A stretch of 64,000 nt of DNA from Deltaproteobacteria bacterium (lineage in GTDB: Bacteria; Myxococcota; Myxococcia; SLRQ01): assembly GCA_029210625.1 (NCBI GenBank), contig JARGFU010000004.1, positions 147,329-211,328 of the forward strand, given 5' to 3'. The notes below the pieces were generated by a model. The model worked only from the letters and a program-made list of their open reading frames with translations, was not told the DNA's origin and did not search any database. The position numbers and the translations under genes are program-made. Positions 47,641 through 56,420 of this stretch are shown piece after piece (position 1 is the stretch's first letter; every line of letters starts with the position of its first letter).

Positions 47641-48753
47641 CTACTTGGACGCAACTTTGCCGCCGACGCCGATCGAGAGCTGATCGAAGAGCCGCTCGCG
47701 CTCCCGCTGGAACGCCGCCTGCTGCGCCTCCGGCAGCCGATCGTGCCGGGTGCGGTGGTGCTCGAAGGGATCGACGATCTTCTTGCCCTTCTGGAGCTGG
47801 TAGTGGAGGTGGGGCGCCGTGCTGCGGCCGGTGTTGCCCGAGTAGGCCACCACCTCGCCCTGCTTCACCTTCTGACCCGGGCGGAGGCCCTCGGCCATCC
47901 GATCGAGGTGGAGGAAGAGGACGTGGACGCCGTCGGGCCCGGCGAGGTCGAGGCAGTTGCCGTTGCGGCGGGTCGACCAGTTGATGCGGCTGACGGTGAC
48001 GTCGAAGGGCGCCTTCACCGGCGTGCCGATCGGCGCCTTGAAGTCCACGCCCTGGTGACCCCGGCCGTCCTTCAGCAGCGAGGTGATCTGCTCGTAGGTG
48101 TCGATGGGGCTGCCCTCGAGGCGGGCCTCGATCTCGACCCCCTGCCGGTCGAAGTAGCGCAGGGGCCCCTCGGCGTCGGGGCGGAACGCGTAGGCCTCGA
48201 AGGTCTGGCCCGCCTTGCCGCTCTTGAAGCGCAGGGCGAGGATCTTCGGCTCGGGCTCCCCCGGGAGGTAGAGGAGCTCGATGGCGTCCCCCGCCCGCAG
48301 GTCGCGGGCCGGGTCGAGCCACCAGACCAGCAGCCGCCCGGTGACGGCCGTGAGGGGATCGGCGAGGTCGCGCGGCAGGCGGCCGGCGAAGGTCTGATAG
48401 AGCGAGCGGTCGATGGGGCCACCGAAGGCCCGCGGACCGACCGGCTCCCCCGCGGAGCCCGCGGTCTGGGCCGCGGCCTCGGGCGCCGGCGCCGGATCCA
48501 CCGGGATGGGGCGCGACCCCGCCGCCGCGGCGTGCTCGTCGACCTCCACCGGGGGGAGCGCGGCCTCGGGGGCCGGGGCGGGCTCGGGCTCGGGCTCGGC
48601 CACCGCCGGCGCGGGGACGGGCGCCTCGCTCTCGGGCGCGATCACCTCGGCGGGATCGTCGTCCCCGGAGCCGAGGAGCAGGGGGGAATAGGCGACGGCG
48701 GCGGTGACCAGCGCGGCGACGATCAAAATCGGCAGGACGATCTTGCTACTCAT
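47641..48753 (-). CDS. M23-family peptidase (LytM domain), membrane-anchored
   Basis: 370-aa protein starting at ATG 48753 behind AAGGAC. A single N-terminal membrane segment (~5-25) is followed by a Pro/Ala/Glu-rich linker (~30-110), an intermediate beta domain (~120-225, LYQTFAGRLPRDLADPLTA; opioid-growth-factor-like organisation of envelope LytM proteins) and the M23 domain. Zinc ligands: HxxxD in GHQGVDF (~232-237) and HLH in APHLHYQ (~313). A charged C-terminal helix follows. It probably trims peptidoglycan cross-links from the periplasmic face or activates amidases; all zinc ligands appear intact, favouring an active enzyme. Confidence 0.87.
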   Translation of the reverse strand: MSSKIVLPILIVAALVTAAVAYSPLLLGSGDDDPAEVIAPESEAPVPAPAVAEPEPEPAPAPEAALPPVEVDEHAAAAGSRPIPVDPAPAPEAAAQTAGSAGEPVGPRAFGGPIDRSLYQTFAGRLPRDLADPLTAVTGRLLVWWLDPARDLRAGDAIELLYLPGEPEPKILALRFKSGKAGQTFEAYAFRPDAEGPLRYFDRQGVEIEARLEGSPIDTYEQITSLLKDGRGHQGVDFKAPIGTPVKAPFDVTVSRINWSTRRNGNCLDLAGPDGVHVLFLHLDRMAEGLRPGQKVKQGEVVAYSGNTGRSTAPHLHYQLQKGKKIVDPFEHHRTRHDRLPEAQQAAFQRERERLFDQLSIGVGGKVASK

Positions 48754-48859
48754 GGGGCGTCCTTCATAGACGAAGGCGCCGACGGATCCAAAGAGAATGC
48801 AATCTTTCCTCGTGGTCCATGGCTGGGATTTTCCGGACGCATGGAGTAGATCGACCCCC

Positions 48860-49501
48860 ATGCGGCTCTACGATCTTCCGCGCTCACCCTGGAGTCAGCA
48901 GGTGCGCATCGTCCTGGCCGAGAAGGGCCTGGCTCACGAGCGCCACATCGTCCTGCCGGGGCAGGAGCTGGAGAGCTGGTACCAGGAGCTCAACCCCCTG
49001 GCCCGCACCCCCACCCTGGTCGACCGCGACCTGGTGCTGCGGGAGTCGAGCGTGATCGCCGAGTACCTGGAGGAGGCCTACCCGGACCACCCCCTGATGC
49101 CCGAGTCTCCGGCCGAGCGCGCGGTGGTGCGGATGGTGGTGAGCTTCGTCGAGCAGTACCTCGGCCCGCCGATGGAGGACCTCGCCCTCGCCCTGGCCGC
49201 GGGTGACGAGGTGGACCCCCACGACCTGGAGGAGCTGCGGGCCGACTGCGAGCTGGCCTTCGAGCTCCTCTCCGAGATCCTGGTCGCCGGGCAGACCCAC
49301 GCCGCCGGTGAGCGCTACTCCCTCGCCGACGTGGCGCTGGCCCCCTTCCTCCTGGGGATGGTCGAGCCCCTCGACCTCGGCGAGACCCTGGCCGCCCAGG
49401 AGAACGTCGCGGCCTACTGCACCCGCCTCTCCCAGCGGACCTCCTCCCGGGTCGTCGAGCAGAGCCTCGCCGAGTGGGCGGAGATGATCTCGAACCTCTA
49501 G
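48860..49501 (+). CDS. Glutathione S-transferase family protein
   Basis: 213-aa cytoplasmic protein with a thioredoxin-like N-terminal domain (MRLYDLPRSPWSQQVRIVLAE; Ser10-Pro11-Trp12-Ser13 at the active-site turn), the conserved cis-Pro loop (ARTPTLVDRDL) and the glutathione-binding ESSVIAEYLEE. The all-alpha C-terminal domain has the GST N-capping SLADVALAPFL motif. ATG 48860 was chosen for the domain boundary; TAGATC lies 7 nt upstream (48847-48852) and there is no ribosome binding site. The catalytic residue and substrate are undetermined; it could be a stringent-starvation-type homologue. Confidence 0.88.
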   Translation: MRLYDLPRSPWSQQVRIVLAEKGLAHERHIVLPGQELESWYQELNPLARTPTLVDRDLVLRESSVIAEYLEEAYPDHPLMPESPAERAVVRMVVSFVEQYLGPPMEDLALALAAGDEVDPHDLEELRADCELAFELLSEILVAGQTHAAGERYSLADVALAPFLLGMVEPLDLGETLAAQENVAAYCTRLSQRTSSRVVEQSLAEWAEMISNL

Positions 49502-49759
49502 GGTTCGAGACGCGCTCGCGCCGCCCACCCGGACAAAGCCCGCTTGCATCGGCGCGCCCGGCCTGCTACCAATTTCCTCACGAGCAGGACGTGAGCGTAC
49601 CCCTCGCGGAACTCACCCCTGCTCTCCTTCGCTGGTCCCGCTGTGAGAGGTGAAATCCGCTCACGTCTCGTGGACCTCGCCAGACGTCAATTTGACCGGA
49701 GCGCAGCGCAGCCCCGCAGGGCGCGAGAACGTCGCTTCGGGAGGGACCAGTCCAAGCCG

Positions 49760-52513
49760 ATGGGTGAGACTCCTCAGACCGCCTCCAAGGCCAAGGCCGC
49801 CAAGACCACCAAGACGGTCCGCAAGGCCAAGACGGCCAAGGCGGTGACCAAGAAGAAGACCAAGAAGGCCGCGGCCGAGGCCGAGGCCTCTGCGCCCGAG
49901 CCGGGCCCCGCCCCGGAGGGGGAGGGAGCGCCCGCCCGGAAGGCGGCCAGGAAGGCCACGAAGACCGCGAAGGCCGCCACCGAGAAGACGGTGAAGAAGG
50001 CGGCGAAGAAGACGACCCGCAAGACCTCCCGGAAGGCGGCCGAGGAGGCTGCCCCCGAGCCCGCCGTGGCCGCCGAGTCGGCGGCCGAGGCCCCGGCGCC
50101 GGTGAAGGCCAACGGCGTCGAGGAGGGCGCCGGCGAGGCGCCGGCGAAGAAGCCGGCCCGCAAGAAGCGCCCGCGCCGGGAGAAGGCCGCCGCGTCCGCG
50201 GACGCGGCCGAGGCCGGCACCGAAGCGGTCGCCGCGGAGAGCGCCGCGCCGGCTGGCGAGCCGGCCGCCGGATCACCGGCGGGCGAGGCCGGCGAGGAGG
50301 GCGAGCGCCCCCGCAAGCGCAAGCGCCGCCGCCGTCGGGGCGGAGACGCCCTCAAGATCTCCAACGACCTCGAGGGCTGCAAGACCGTCGCCCGCAAGCG
50401 CTATGGCATCGACCGGCTGCACCCCGAGCAGGAGGTCGCCATGGCCTCGGTCCTCGAGGGCCGCGACACGGTGGTCGTCCTCCCCACGGGCTTCGGCAAG
50501 TCGCTGATCTACCAGGTGCCGGCGATGATGGTGGACCGCCCCACCATCGTCATCTCGCCCCTGATCGCGCTGATGTCCGATCAGGAGAGCGCGCTCAAGC
50601 GCCGCGGCATCCCCGTCGTCCGCCTCGACTCCACCCTCAAGGTGGCCGAGCGGCGCGAGGCCCTCGATCGCATCGCCCAGGGGGGGCGGCTGGTGATCCT
50701 CACCACGCCCGAGACCCTCGAGTCGATCGCCGCCCGCCCCTACTTCGCCCAGGCCAAGCCCGCGATCCTCTGCATCGACGAGGCCCACTGCATCTCGGAG
50801 TGGGGCCACGACTTCCGGCCGGCCTACCTGCGCCTGGGCACCGAGCGGCGCTTCCTGGGCACCCCGGTGGTGCTGGCCCTCACGGCCACCGCGACCCCCA
50901 AGGTGCGCGAGGACATCTCTCGCCAGCTGCGCCTCACCGACCCGAAGGTCGTGACGGCGCCGCCCCACCGCCCGAACCTGCGCCTCGGCGTCGAGGTGGT
51001 GCCGGGCAACCTCAAGCCCGAGGCCGCAGGCCGCCTGCTCAAGCGCCTGCAGCGGCCTGGCATCGTCTACTGCTCCACCACCGTCGAGGTGGACAACATC
51101 TGGGTCGCCCTCAACCGCGCCCGGATCCCGGCGGCCCGCTACCACGGGAAGATGGGCACCGCCGACCGCAACGCAGCGCAGCGGCGCTACATGAAGCCCT
51201 CCAAGCGCCTGGTGATGGTGGCGACCAGCGCCTTCGGCATGGGCATCGACAAGCCCAACATCCGCTACATCCTCCACTACCAGGCGCCGGGCTCCCTCGA
51301 GCAGTACGTGCAGGAGTTCGGGCGGGCGGGCCGCGACGGCCACCCCTCCCACTGCACCTTCCTCTTCGACGAGGCCGACCTGCGCACCCAGGACCACCTC
51401 CAGCGCCAGAGCCGGGCCAACGCCCGCCAGCTGATGCGGGTGGCCCACGCGCTGAAGGCCTGGGCCGAGGACGGGAAGCGGGTGAACGCCTCGGACCTCG
51501 CCCTCTCGGCGGAGATCCCGGCCTCGACCTGCCGCTCCCTCTGCGCCCAGCTCGAGGAGGTGGGCCTGGTCGAGCTCGACGAGGAGCGCAACTACTTCCC
51601 CCTCTGCGACCCCTCCGAGCTCATCGACGGCGCCAAGGACCTGGCCGGCCGCTTCGAGACGATGCGCACCGAGGACGCCAAGCGCCTCGCCGCGGTCAAG
51701 GAGTACGCCCTGACCGAGGAGTGCCGCAGCGTCTTCATCCGGCGCTACTTCGGTGAGGACGATCCCCCCAAGTGCGGCAAGTGCGACCGCTGCCGGGCGG
51801 AGCGCCGCCACGACCAGTCGATGGAGCGCTTCTCGCGCGCCGTCGAGGGGGTCGAGCGGGGCGAGCAGCCCCCCGCCGGCACCTCGAAGCGCCGCCGCCG
51901 CCGCCGCAAGCGCCGCCGGGGCGGCGAGGGCCGGGAGCAGGAGCAGCGGCAGGAGGCCCACCCCCGCCGGGGCCGGAGGCCCGAGGTGGAGCGGGACGAG
52001 GGGCCCTCGATCGACATCGACATGAACGGGCCGCCCGTCTCGCCCCACGACCCGAAGCCGAAGGCCGTGGTCGAGGCCCGGGTGAGGCCGATGGTCCGCA
52101 AGCGCAAGGAGAAGGACGCCGGGGGCGCCGCCGCCCAGGCCAGCGCCTCCCCGCAGGGCGGGGCCGCCACCGCGCCGCCCGCCGCGCCCCGGGTGGTGGC
52201 CGCCCGCCGGGTCGTCGAGTTCAAGCGGGACGAGGGCCCGCGGGGCTACGTGGCCGGGGGCCAGCGCCCCCGCCCGGCGCCGCAGCAGACCGAGCTCGCC
52301 CTGAAGCCCACGCCCGCGCCCGCTCCTGCGCCCGAGGAGAAGGCCGCGCCGGCCGCGAAGAAGAAGGCCGCCAAGAAGGTGGCGAAGAAGGCCACCGCCA
52401 AGAAGACGGCCGGCCAGCAGGCCGGCAGCAAGAAGGTGGCGAAGAAGGCCCCGGCCAAGAAGGCGACCAAGAAGACGGCCGCGAAGAAGGCGACCAAGAA
52501 GGCCGCCGAATAG
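49760..52513 (+). CDS. RecQ-type DNA helicase with histone-H1-like N- and C-terminal tails
   Basis: 917-aa protein. Residues 1-~195 are a low-complexity Lys/Ala-rich tail (KAAK, TKKK, RKRKRRRRRGG). The RecQ motor spans ~200-560: motif 0 GIDRLHPEQ, motif I PTGFGKSL (242-249), DEAHC (340-344), SEWGHDFRPAY, and the second lobe VATSAFGMGIDKPNIRYILHY with QEFGRAGRDG. A winged-helix-like and Cys zinc region follows (CRSVFIRRYFGEDDPPKCGKCDRCRAER, ~655-682). The last ~230 residues are again basic (RRRRRKRRRGGEG; KKVAKKATAKKTAGQQ). No HRDC domain. Start ATG 49760 was chosen for the KAAK tail; the frame is open upstream. The basic tails should bind DNA strongly and may compact or recruit it. Confidence 0.88.
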   Translation: MGETPQTASKAKAAKTTKTVRKAKTAKAVTKKKTKKAAAEAEASAPEPGPAPEGEGAPARKAARKATKTAKAATEKTVKKAAKKTTRKTSRKAAEEAAPEPAVAAESAAEAPAPVKANGVEEGAGEAPAKKPARKKRPRREKAAASADAAEAGTEAVAAESAAPAGEPAAGSPAGEAGEEGERPRKRKRRRRRGGDALKISNDLEGCKTVARKRYGIDRLHPEQEVAMASVLEGRDTVVVLPTGFGKSLIYQVPAMMVDRPTIVISPLIALMSDQESALKRRGIPVVRLDSTLKVAERREALDRIAQGGRLVILTTPETLESIAARPYFAQAKPAILCIDEAHCISEWGHDFRPAYLRLGTERRFLGTPVVLALTATATPKVREDISRQLRLTDPKVVTAPPHRPNLRLGVEVVPGNLKPEAAGRLLKRLQRPGIVYCSTTVEVDNIWVALNRARIPAARYHGKMGTADRNAAQRRYMKPSKRLVMVATSAFGMGIDKPNIRYILHYQAPGSLEQYVQEFGRAGRDGHPSHCTFLFDEADLRTQDHLQRQSRANARQLMRVAHALKAWAEDGKRVNASDLALSAEIPASTCRSLCAQLEEVGLVELDEERNYFPLCDPSELIDGAKDLAGRFETMRTEDAKRLAAVKEYALTEECRSVFIRRYFGEDDPPKCGKCDRCRAERRHDQSMERFSRAVEGVERGEQPPAGTSKRRRRRRKRRRGGEGREQEQRQEAHPRRGRRPEVERDEGPSIDIDMNGPPVSPHDPKPKAVVEARVRPMVRKRKEKDAGGAAAQASASPQGGAATAPPAAPRVVAARRVVEFKRDEGPRGYVAGGQRPRPAPQQTELALKPTPAPAPAPEEKAAPAAKKKAAKKVAKKATAKKTAGQQAGSKKVAKKAPAKKATKKTAAKKATKKAAE

Positions 52514-52527
52514 CCGGGGCTCCCCGC

Positions 52528-54024
52528 CTACTCGCCGGCGGGGATCTTCGCCTGGAGCTGTTGCAGCTGCTGCTGCTCCATCATCTTCTTCATCAGCGCC
52601 TCGCGGACCTCGGGCGGGAGGTTCTTCAGCGTCTCGGGGTCGAGGCCGCCCATCGGGCCCATGCCCGGCCCGGCCGGCGCCTCGACCTTCTCGAAGCTCT
52701 TCCCGCCGCCGGCGAGCGAGCGCCGCAGGAAGGGCGAGAGGCGATAGACGCCGGCGTCGATGTTCCCCCGCGCGGGGATCCACTTCTGCTCCTCGCTCTC
52801 CTGCTCGGCGCCGAGGTCCAGCTCGGCCTGCTGGCCGGACTCGAAGGTGAGGACCACCCGCGCCACCGGCTTCTTCAGGGCCTGCTCGGCGGCGGCGAGC
52901 TGCTCGCCCTCGGCGAGGCCGAGGGCCCGGGCGTTCTTCAGCGCCGCGAGGCGCTGATCGACCCGGGCCGGATCGAAGACGAAGTCGTCGGCCAGCGCCG
53001 GGCGGCTCTCGGTGATCGCCCAGCCCGCCTCGCCCTTCTCGAGCAGGGTGCGCTCGGCGCCGTCGACGATCTCGAGGCTGCGGACGATGGAGGGATCGAA
53101 GTCCATCAGGTCGAGGAGGCGCAGGCTCTCCACCGGCGCGAGGAAGGCCTCGGCGTTGGAGGCGTGGAGGAGGTAGAGGGTGTCGCCGCCCTCGACCTGC
53201 CCGTAGACGGCGCCGCCCTCCCCGGCGGCCTGGCCGAGGCGCAGGGTGCGGGTCTGCTCGCCGGCGGTGAAGCTCACCCGGGCCGCGCCCTCCCCCAGGC
53301 CGGTGACCGCCACGCCGGGATCCTCGGTGACGAGCTCCTTGGCCCGCAGGTTCACGAGGGCCGCCACCCGGCTCTTCGCCGCCGCCGGATCGAAGCGGAA
53401 GCCCTCGGGGAGGTCCGGGGCCGGCTCGGCCGCCAGCCGCCAGGCCTCCTCGGCCTTCTCGAGGGCAAAGGGCGCGCCGACCGGGCCGAGGGCGACCCGG
53501 GAGAGCGCGTCGATCTTCTCCTCGAAGACCTTCAGCTCGTACCACTGCGGGGTCTTGCGCACGAAGGTGTAGGCGTAGATGCCCGAGACCGAGAAGACCT
53601 CGTCGCCCACCCTGACGTGCGTGCCGCCCTCGGCGGCCTTGCCCACCACGAACTCGGCGACGACCTTCCCGCCGGCCGAGGCCTTCACCCGGTTGCCCTT
53701 CTCGGCGTCCACCTCGTAGTCGGCGAAGCGCTCGGGGTTGGCGGTGATCAGCGCCGAGGAGGTGATCTTCGGGATCACCGAGAGGGCGGAGTCGACGGCG
53801 CTCTTCGAGGCCCGGTGCTTGCCGTCCACCTTCCACCCCTCCCCCGACCGGATCAGGGTGACGGCCTCGGGGCCCTCGACCTCCAGGCGATCGATGGCGT
53901 CGGGGTCGACCTTGGCGAAGGAGATCCGGGAGATGCCCTTCTCGGCGGGCTGCTGGTTGACCAGCCAGACGCCGCCGAGGAGGAGGGCGAAGACCGCGAT
54001 CGCGATGAGGCTCTGCTTGCTCAT
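52528..54024 (-). CDS. DUF4340 protein of the Gld-type ABC operon
   Basis: 498-aa protein with a single N-terminal membrane segment (MSKQSLIAIAVFALLLGGVW) and a long periplasmic beta-rich region made of repeated ~90-residue units (GEGWKVDGK; KAEEAWRLAAEP; LEKGEAGWAITES), the DUF4340 pattern. The last 40 residues are Met/Gln-rich (ALMKKMMEQQQLQQLQAK), likely a coiled coil. It lies 11 nt after gldG and is the last gene of the gldA-gldF-gldG-DUF4340 unit, an arrangement widespread in bacteria. It may be a periplasmic component of the exporter; role otherwise unknown. Confidence 0.85.
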   Translation of the reverse strand: MSKQSLIAIAVFALLLGGVWLVNQQPAEKGISRISFAKVDPDAIDRLEVEGPEAVTLIRSGEGWKVDGKHRASKSAVDSALSVIPKITSSALITANPERFADYEVDAEKGNRVKASAGGKVVAEFVVGKAAEGGTHVRVGDEVFSVSGIYAYTFVRKTPQWYELKVFEEKIDALSRVALGPVGAPFALEKAEEAWRLAAEPAPDLPEGFRFDPAAAKSRVAALVNLRAKELVTEDPGVAVTGLGEGAARVSFTAGEQTRTLRLGQAAGEGGAVYGQVEGGDTLYLLHASNAEAFLAPVESLRLLDLMDFDPSIVRSLEIVDGAERTLLEKGEAGWAITESRPALADDFVFDPARVDQRLAALKNARALGLAEGEQLAAAEQALKKPVARVVLTFESGQQAELDLGAEQESEEQKWIPARGNIDAGVYRLSPFLRRSLAGGGKSFEKVEAPAGPGMGPMGGLDPETLKNLPPEVREALMKKMMEQQQLQQLQAKIPAGE

Positions 54025-54035
54025 GATCTGCTCCC

Positions 54036-55679
54036 CTAGAGGGTGGCCCGGGCGCGGCGCGCCTCACGCAGCCGCCAGCGCACGACCCCGAAGCCCACGA
54101 AGAGCAGGGGCAGGCCGAGGATGTTGAGGTACTTGGCCGCCGCGCGCTGACCGCTGCTGACCTTGTCCAGGGGCGCCGCCGAGAGGCCGCGGCTGCGCAC
54201 GGCCAGGAGGGCGTCGTCCTGGGCCAGCCAGTCGACGAGGTTCAGGGCGAAGACCTGGTTGGAGCGGGAGAGGTAGTCGTCCTTCACGATCAGGTGACCG
54301 CCGGAGACGAGCACCCGGGCGTTCGCCGCCCGCGAGAGCGGCGCCGGGGCCGCCGGATCCTGGCTCTGGAGCTCGGCGCCCTCGCCGACGAAGGCGCTCG
54401 GGATGGCCCCGGAGAGGGCGACGATCAGGGCCTGCTCGGAGCCCTCGCCCAGGTCCGCCGAGCCCCAGCGCTGCAGCGGGTTGAGGTCGTAGGGGGCGCT
54501 GCGCACCCAGCTCTTCTCCGAGCTCTTCACCAGCACCTCGGCCTTCACGCCCTCGGGCAGCCCGGGGAGCACCGAGAGGGGGCTCATGAAGGGGAAGACC
54601 ACCTGGGCCAGCCCCTGGGTGAGGGGGTGGTCGGGGTCGAGGGCCCGGGGCACGGGGATGAAGGGGTAGCGCACCTGCTGCTGGATCATCATCGCGCCGC
54701 GCTGCTGGGCGACCGACATCGGCGCGCACTCGGCGTCGATGACCAGGCCCTTCTCGACGCGCACCCCGTACTTCTCGAGCATGGCGGTGAGGCCGTGATC
54801 GAGGGGGTTGGGCTGGAGTTGCTGGAGCTCGGGGTCGACCTCACCGAGGAGGAAGGCCACCGACTTGCCCTGCATGATGAACTGGTCGAGGGCCCGCTGC
54901 TCGGCGTCGGAGAGCGGCGTCTTCGGGCCGGCGACGATGATCGCCGCGATGTCCGCCGGGATCTCGGGGGTGGTGGTGAGGTCGAGCTCGGCGAGCTCGT
55001 ACATCTCGTCGAGGAGCGACGCGAGGCGGGAGAGCCCGGCCGCGGGGGAAGCCCCCTGGTGGCCGCCGAGCAGCGCGATCTTCGGGGCGTCCTTGCGGGC
55101 CATCTTGCGGATGAGGGTGGTCAGCTCGTACTCGAGGCCCTCGATCTGGGGGACCTGCGGCAGGACCTCCTTCTGCTCGCCGTAGGAGAGGGCCAGCGCC
55201 CGGTAGGCGCGCCGGCTGGAGGGCTCGTCGTTCTCGATGACCGGCACCTCGGTCGCCCGGATGCCCTGGGCCATCAGCTCCTGCTCGACGCTGGTCGCCT
55301 CGCGCAAGGCCCGGCCGAAGATGTCGACCTTGACCTCCTTCTTCTTCTCCTTGTCCTCGTCGGTCTCCTGCGCCAGGGGATCGATGAACTCGTAGCGGAT
55401 CTTCCCCTTCGAGGCGGCGTGGTAGGCGTCGAGGAGGTCCTTCACGTCCCGGTTGAGGTTGTTGGCCGGCGGCGGGAGGTCGGCGGTGAAGTAGGCGCGG
55501 ATCGTCAGGGGATCCTCGAGGTCGGCGAGGGAGTCGAGGGTGGCCCGGGAGAGGGAGAAGCGCCCCTCACGGGTCAGGTCGAGCCGGCCGAAGATCGAGA
55601 TGCCCAGGACGTTGAGGAGCACGAGGCTCCCCACCACGAAGGCGCCGAGGACGAAGGGATCGAGGGTCTTCTTCTTCAT
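54036..55679 (-). CDS. gldG: GldG-like ABC-system component
   Basis: 547-aa membrane protein. One N-terminal TM (LGAFVVGSLVLLNVLGISIF, ~9-28) precedes the GldG signature DLTREGRFSLSRATLDSL, then a large extracytoplasmic alpha/beta domain with KIALLGGHQGASP and VAFLLGEVDPELQQLQ, and a C-terminal TM (KYLNILGLPLLFVGFGVVRW, ~510-535). GldG is part of the ABC complex needed for gliding in some Bacteroidetes; in other phyla the same proteins occur without a proven role in motility. The gap to gldF is 15 nt. Confidence 0.85.
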   Translation of the reverse strand: MKKKTLDPFVLGAFVVGSLVLLNVLGISIFGRLDLTREGRFSLSRATLDSLADLEDPLTIRAYFTADLPPPANNLNRDVKDLLDAYHAASKGKIRYEFIDPLAQETDEDKEKKKEVKVDIFGRALREATSVEQELMAQGIRATEVPVIENDEPSSRRAYRALALSYGEQKEVLPQVPQIEGLEYELTTLIRKMARKDAPKIALLGGHQGASPAAGLSRLASLLDEMYELAELDLTTTPEIPADIAAIIVAGPKTPLSDAEQRALDQFIMQGKSVAFLLGEVDPELQQLQPNPLDHGLTAMLEKYGVRVEKGLVIDAECAPMSVAQQRGAMMIQQQVRYPFIPVPRALDPDHPLTQGLAQVVFPFMSPLSVLPGLPEGVKAEVLVKSSEKSWVRSAPYDLNPLQRWGSADLGEGSEQALIVALSGAIPSAFVGEGAELQSQDPAAPAPLSRAANARVLVSGGHLIVKDDYLSRSNQVFALNLVDWLAQDDALLAVRSRGLSAAPLDKVSSGQRAAAKYLNILGLPLLFVGFGVVRWRLREARRARATL

Positions 55680-55694
55680 GATCGTCTCCTTCCT

Positions 55695-56417
55695 TCAGGC
55701 GTGCCGCCGGCCGAGCGAGAGCACCGAGAGGTAGAGGGCGCCGCCGCAGAGGGAGAGGTAGTAGAGGACGTCCCGGCTATCGAGGACGCCCCGGGAGATG
55801 CTCTCGAGGTGGGCGCCGAGGCTGATGGCGTCCAGCACCGGGGCCAGCGAGGGGAAGAGGCCGGCCAGCCAGGAGATCACGAAGAGCACCGAGCCGATGA
55901 TGAAGGCCAGGATGAAGGCCACGATCTGGTTGTCGGTGAGGGTCGAGCAGTAGATGCCGATCGCCACCAGCGCCCCGACGAAGAGCACCAGCCCGACGTA
56001 GCCGGCGACGACCGGGCCCCAGTCGAGGTCCCCCAGGAAGCTGACGGTGATCGCGTAGACCACCGTGAGGCCGACCGCGGTGAGCATCAGGCCCATGGCC
56101 CCCAGGAACTTGCCCAGGATCACCTGGGTGTCGCTGACCGGCAGGGTGGTCAGGAGCTCGAAGGTGCCCGACTTCCGCTCCTCGGCCACCAGCCGCATCG
56201 TCACCGCCGGGGTGAGGATCGCCAGCAGCATCGGCGGCGAGAGGGTGAAGGCCGAGGGCTGGAAGAAGCCCCGGAGGTCGGCCCGGCCGAAGAGGAAGAG
56301 GGTCGAGAAGAAGAGGCCGCCGGAGACCAGCAGGTAGACGGCGACCACGATGTAGGCGATGGGCGAGTCGAAGTAGCTCTTCAGCTCGCGGCGGGCGATG
56401 GCCAGCACGCTGTTCAT
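55695..56417 (-). CDS. gldF: GldF-like ABC transporter permease
   Basis: 240-aa inner-membrane permease with six hydrophobic segments and the N-terminal MNSVLAIARRELKSYFDSP amphipathic coupling helix of the ABC-2 class. LVAEERKSGTFELLTTLPVSD is the conserved cytoplasmic loop contacting the ATPase. It starts at ATG 56417, 3 nt after the gldA stop. Together with GldA and GldG it forms a likely exporter or mechanochemical complex. Confidence 0.88.
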   Translation of the reverse strand: MNSVLAIARRELKSYFDSPIAYIVVAVYLLVSGGLFFSTLFLFGRADLRGFFQPSAFTLSPPMLLAILTPAVTMRLVAEERKSGTFELLTTLPVSDTQVILGKFLGAMGLMLTAVGLTVVYAITVSFLGDLDWGPVVAGYVGLVLFVGALVAIGIYCSTLTDNQIVAFILAFIIGSVLFVISWLAGLFPSLAPVLDAISLGAHLESISRGVLDSRDVLYYLSLCGGALYLSVLSLGRRHA

Positions 56418-56420
56418 GGG

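Noticed and set aside
47459-48322. 287-codon minus-strand frame across the MITE and the M23 gene
   Set aside because: Alternate-frame shadow of the M23 gene running through the duplicated and inserted DNA; no start signal or domain.
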